A model generated the notes under the pieces. That model was not told the origin of the DNA and made no database searches. It saw only the letters and a list, made by a program, of their open reading frames with translations. Shown here one piece after another: positions 30,330-30,557 of a stretch of DNA of 30,557 nucleotides (position 1 is the stretch's first letter; each line of letters begins with the position of its first letter). Position numbers and translations under genes: made by a program. The stretch comes from Bacillota bacterium. GTDB taxonomy: Bacteria > Bacillota > Bacilli > Tumebacillales > Effusibacillaceae. The stretch spans positions 1-30,557 of the forward strand of contig JAGVBM010000303.1 in the NCBI GenBank assembly GCA_020059765.1, given 5' to 3'.

Positions 30330-30557
30330 TCACTTTGTCAAGCTCACTTTGAACGAGTCCCCGTCAGTTTTCATTTCTCCCTGCAAGCCTTTCAGCTTGG
30401 CAAACTGAAGAAGATTGCGGGCGGATTGCTCCCGTTCGACGATCACTTCCAGGGGAAGCTTGGCGACCTGATTTAACGCCTGCTTGACTTGGTGAACCGG
30501 GTCTGGCACATCCATTTGGCGATATTCGTCTTGCGGCACCTCCCGCGTGTCGAGTAC
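30330..30557 (-). CDS. C-terminal part of a TusA/YedF-like protein, cut by the right edge
   Basis: The minus-strand frame is open from the window edge to a stop at 30330-30332, giving about 75 residues that end GEMKTDGDSFKVSLTK. DPVHQVKQALNQV, then LEVIVEREQSARNLLQFAK has the helix-strand-helix layout of TusA/SirA/YedF domains. The position of their CPxP cysteine reads VPDP, so the catalytic Cys would be missing. A GTG at 30537-30539 could be a start, but the frame continues upstream into the edge. Low-certainty family call. Confidence 0.5.
   Translation of the reverse strand, partial: VLDTREVPQDEYRQMDVPDPVHQVKQALNQVAKLPLEVIVEREQSARNLLQFAKLKGLQGEMKTDGDSFKVSLTK

Noticed and set aside
1..30557. 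CRISPR array, tRNA or rRNA genes, insertion sequences
   Set aside because: No regularly spaced repeats, no cloverleaf-like segments with CCA-type ends, no rRNA-conserved stretches and no transposase ORF were noticed.

Overview
The window (30,557 bases, roughly half G+C by eye) comes from a chromosome of an endospore-forming Firmicute. The evidence is an RsfA/YlbO-type prespore regulator next to a YlbP-type acetyltransferase, a Spo0E-like small protein, YnzC/DUF896, the mraZ-rsmH-ftsL-pbpB division cluster, a gapB-type dehydrogenase, and strong AGGAGG-type ribosome binding sites with many TTG and GTG starts. A member of the Alicyclobacillaceae (Effusibacillus/Tumebacillus type) is my guess, not something the sequence proves. 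No rRNA, tRNA, CRISPR array or insertion sequence was seen.

Layout. 1-3,310: tail of an unknown gene and its terminator, a DUF1292-like protein, an isochorismatase-fold protein without the usual cysteine, a 58-residue orphan, clpP, a MidA-type methyltransferase and a 27-residue membrane peptide. 3,311-7,176: gapB behind a long leader with CcpN-like sites, then a cysteine desulfurase-thiI pair for tRNA 4-thiouridine. 7,177-9,760: sporulation-flavoured small genes (rsfA-like, DUF896, ylbP, Spo0E-like, two unknowns). 9,761-13,700: YaiI/YqxD family, typA, a 54-residue minus-strand gene, a PNPOx-like protein and an unknown. 13,701-15,187: an SDR reductase (probably YmfI-type) divergent from a membrane protein.

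15,188-20,446 is a five-gene operon in the same order as the Bacillus subtilis yngH-yngHB-yngG-yngF-yngE genes. Together they can take 3-methylcrotonyl-CoA to acetoacetate and acetyl-CoA (the lower leucine pathway). A 20-base near-palindrome in front of it looks like a TetR-family (FadR-like) operator. 20,447-21,200 is an AT-rich Uma2 endonuclease-fold gene that looks foreign. 21,201-24,245 holds a TerC-family membrane protein behind a candidate yybP-ykoY (Mn2+) riboswitch, a membrane-anchored SPFH protein coupled to a small ribbon-helix-helix protein, and a ketopantoate reductase homologue. 24,246-25,440 is an old-yellow-enzyme (NamA) gene.

25,441-30,557 starts the dcw cluster. Its 400-base upstream region carries two opposed, 10-base-phased arrays of MraZ-like boxes flanking three DnaA-box-like 9-mers. 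After pbpB the expected spoVD/murE does not follow. Instead there are two tandem paralogous 35-39-residue membrane peptides (YjcZ-like) behind a sigma-K-like promoter, then a minus-strand gene running off the edge. Two dispersed repeats tie the window together: four copies of a terminator hairpin sharing an ATCCCGTA/TACGGGAT stem, and two copies of a 31-base element, each just after a terminator.
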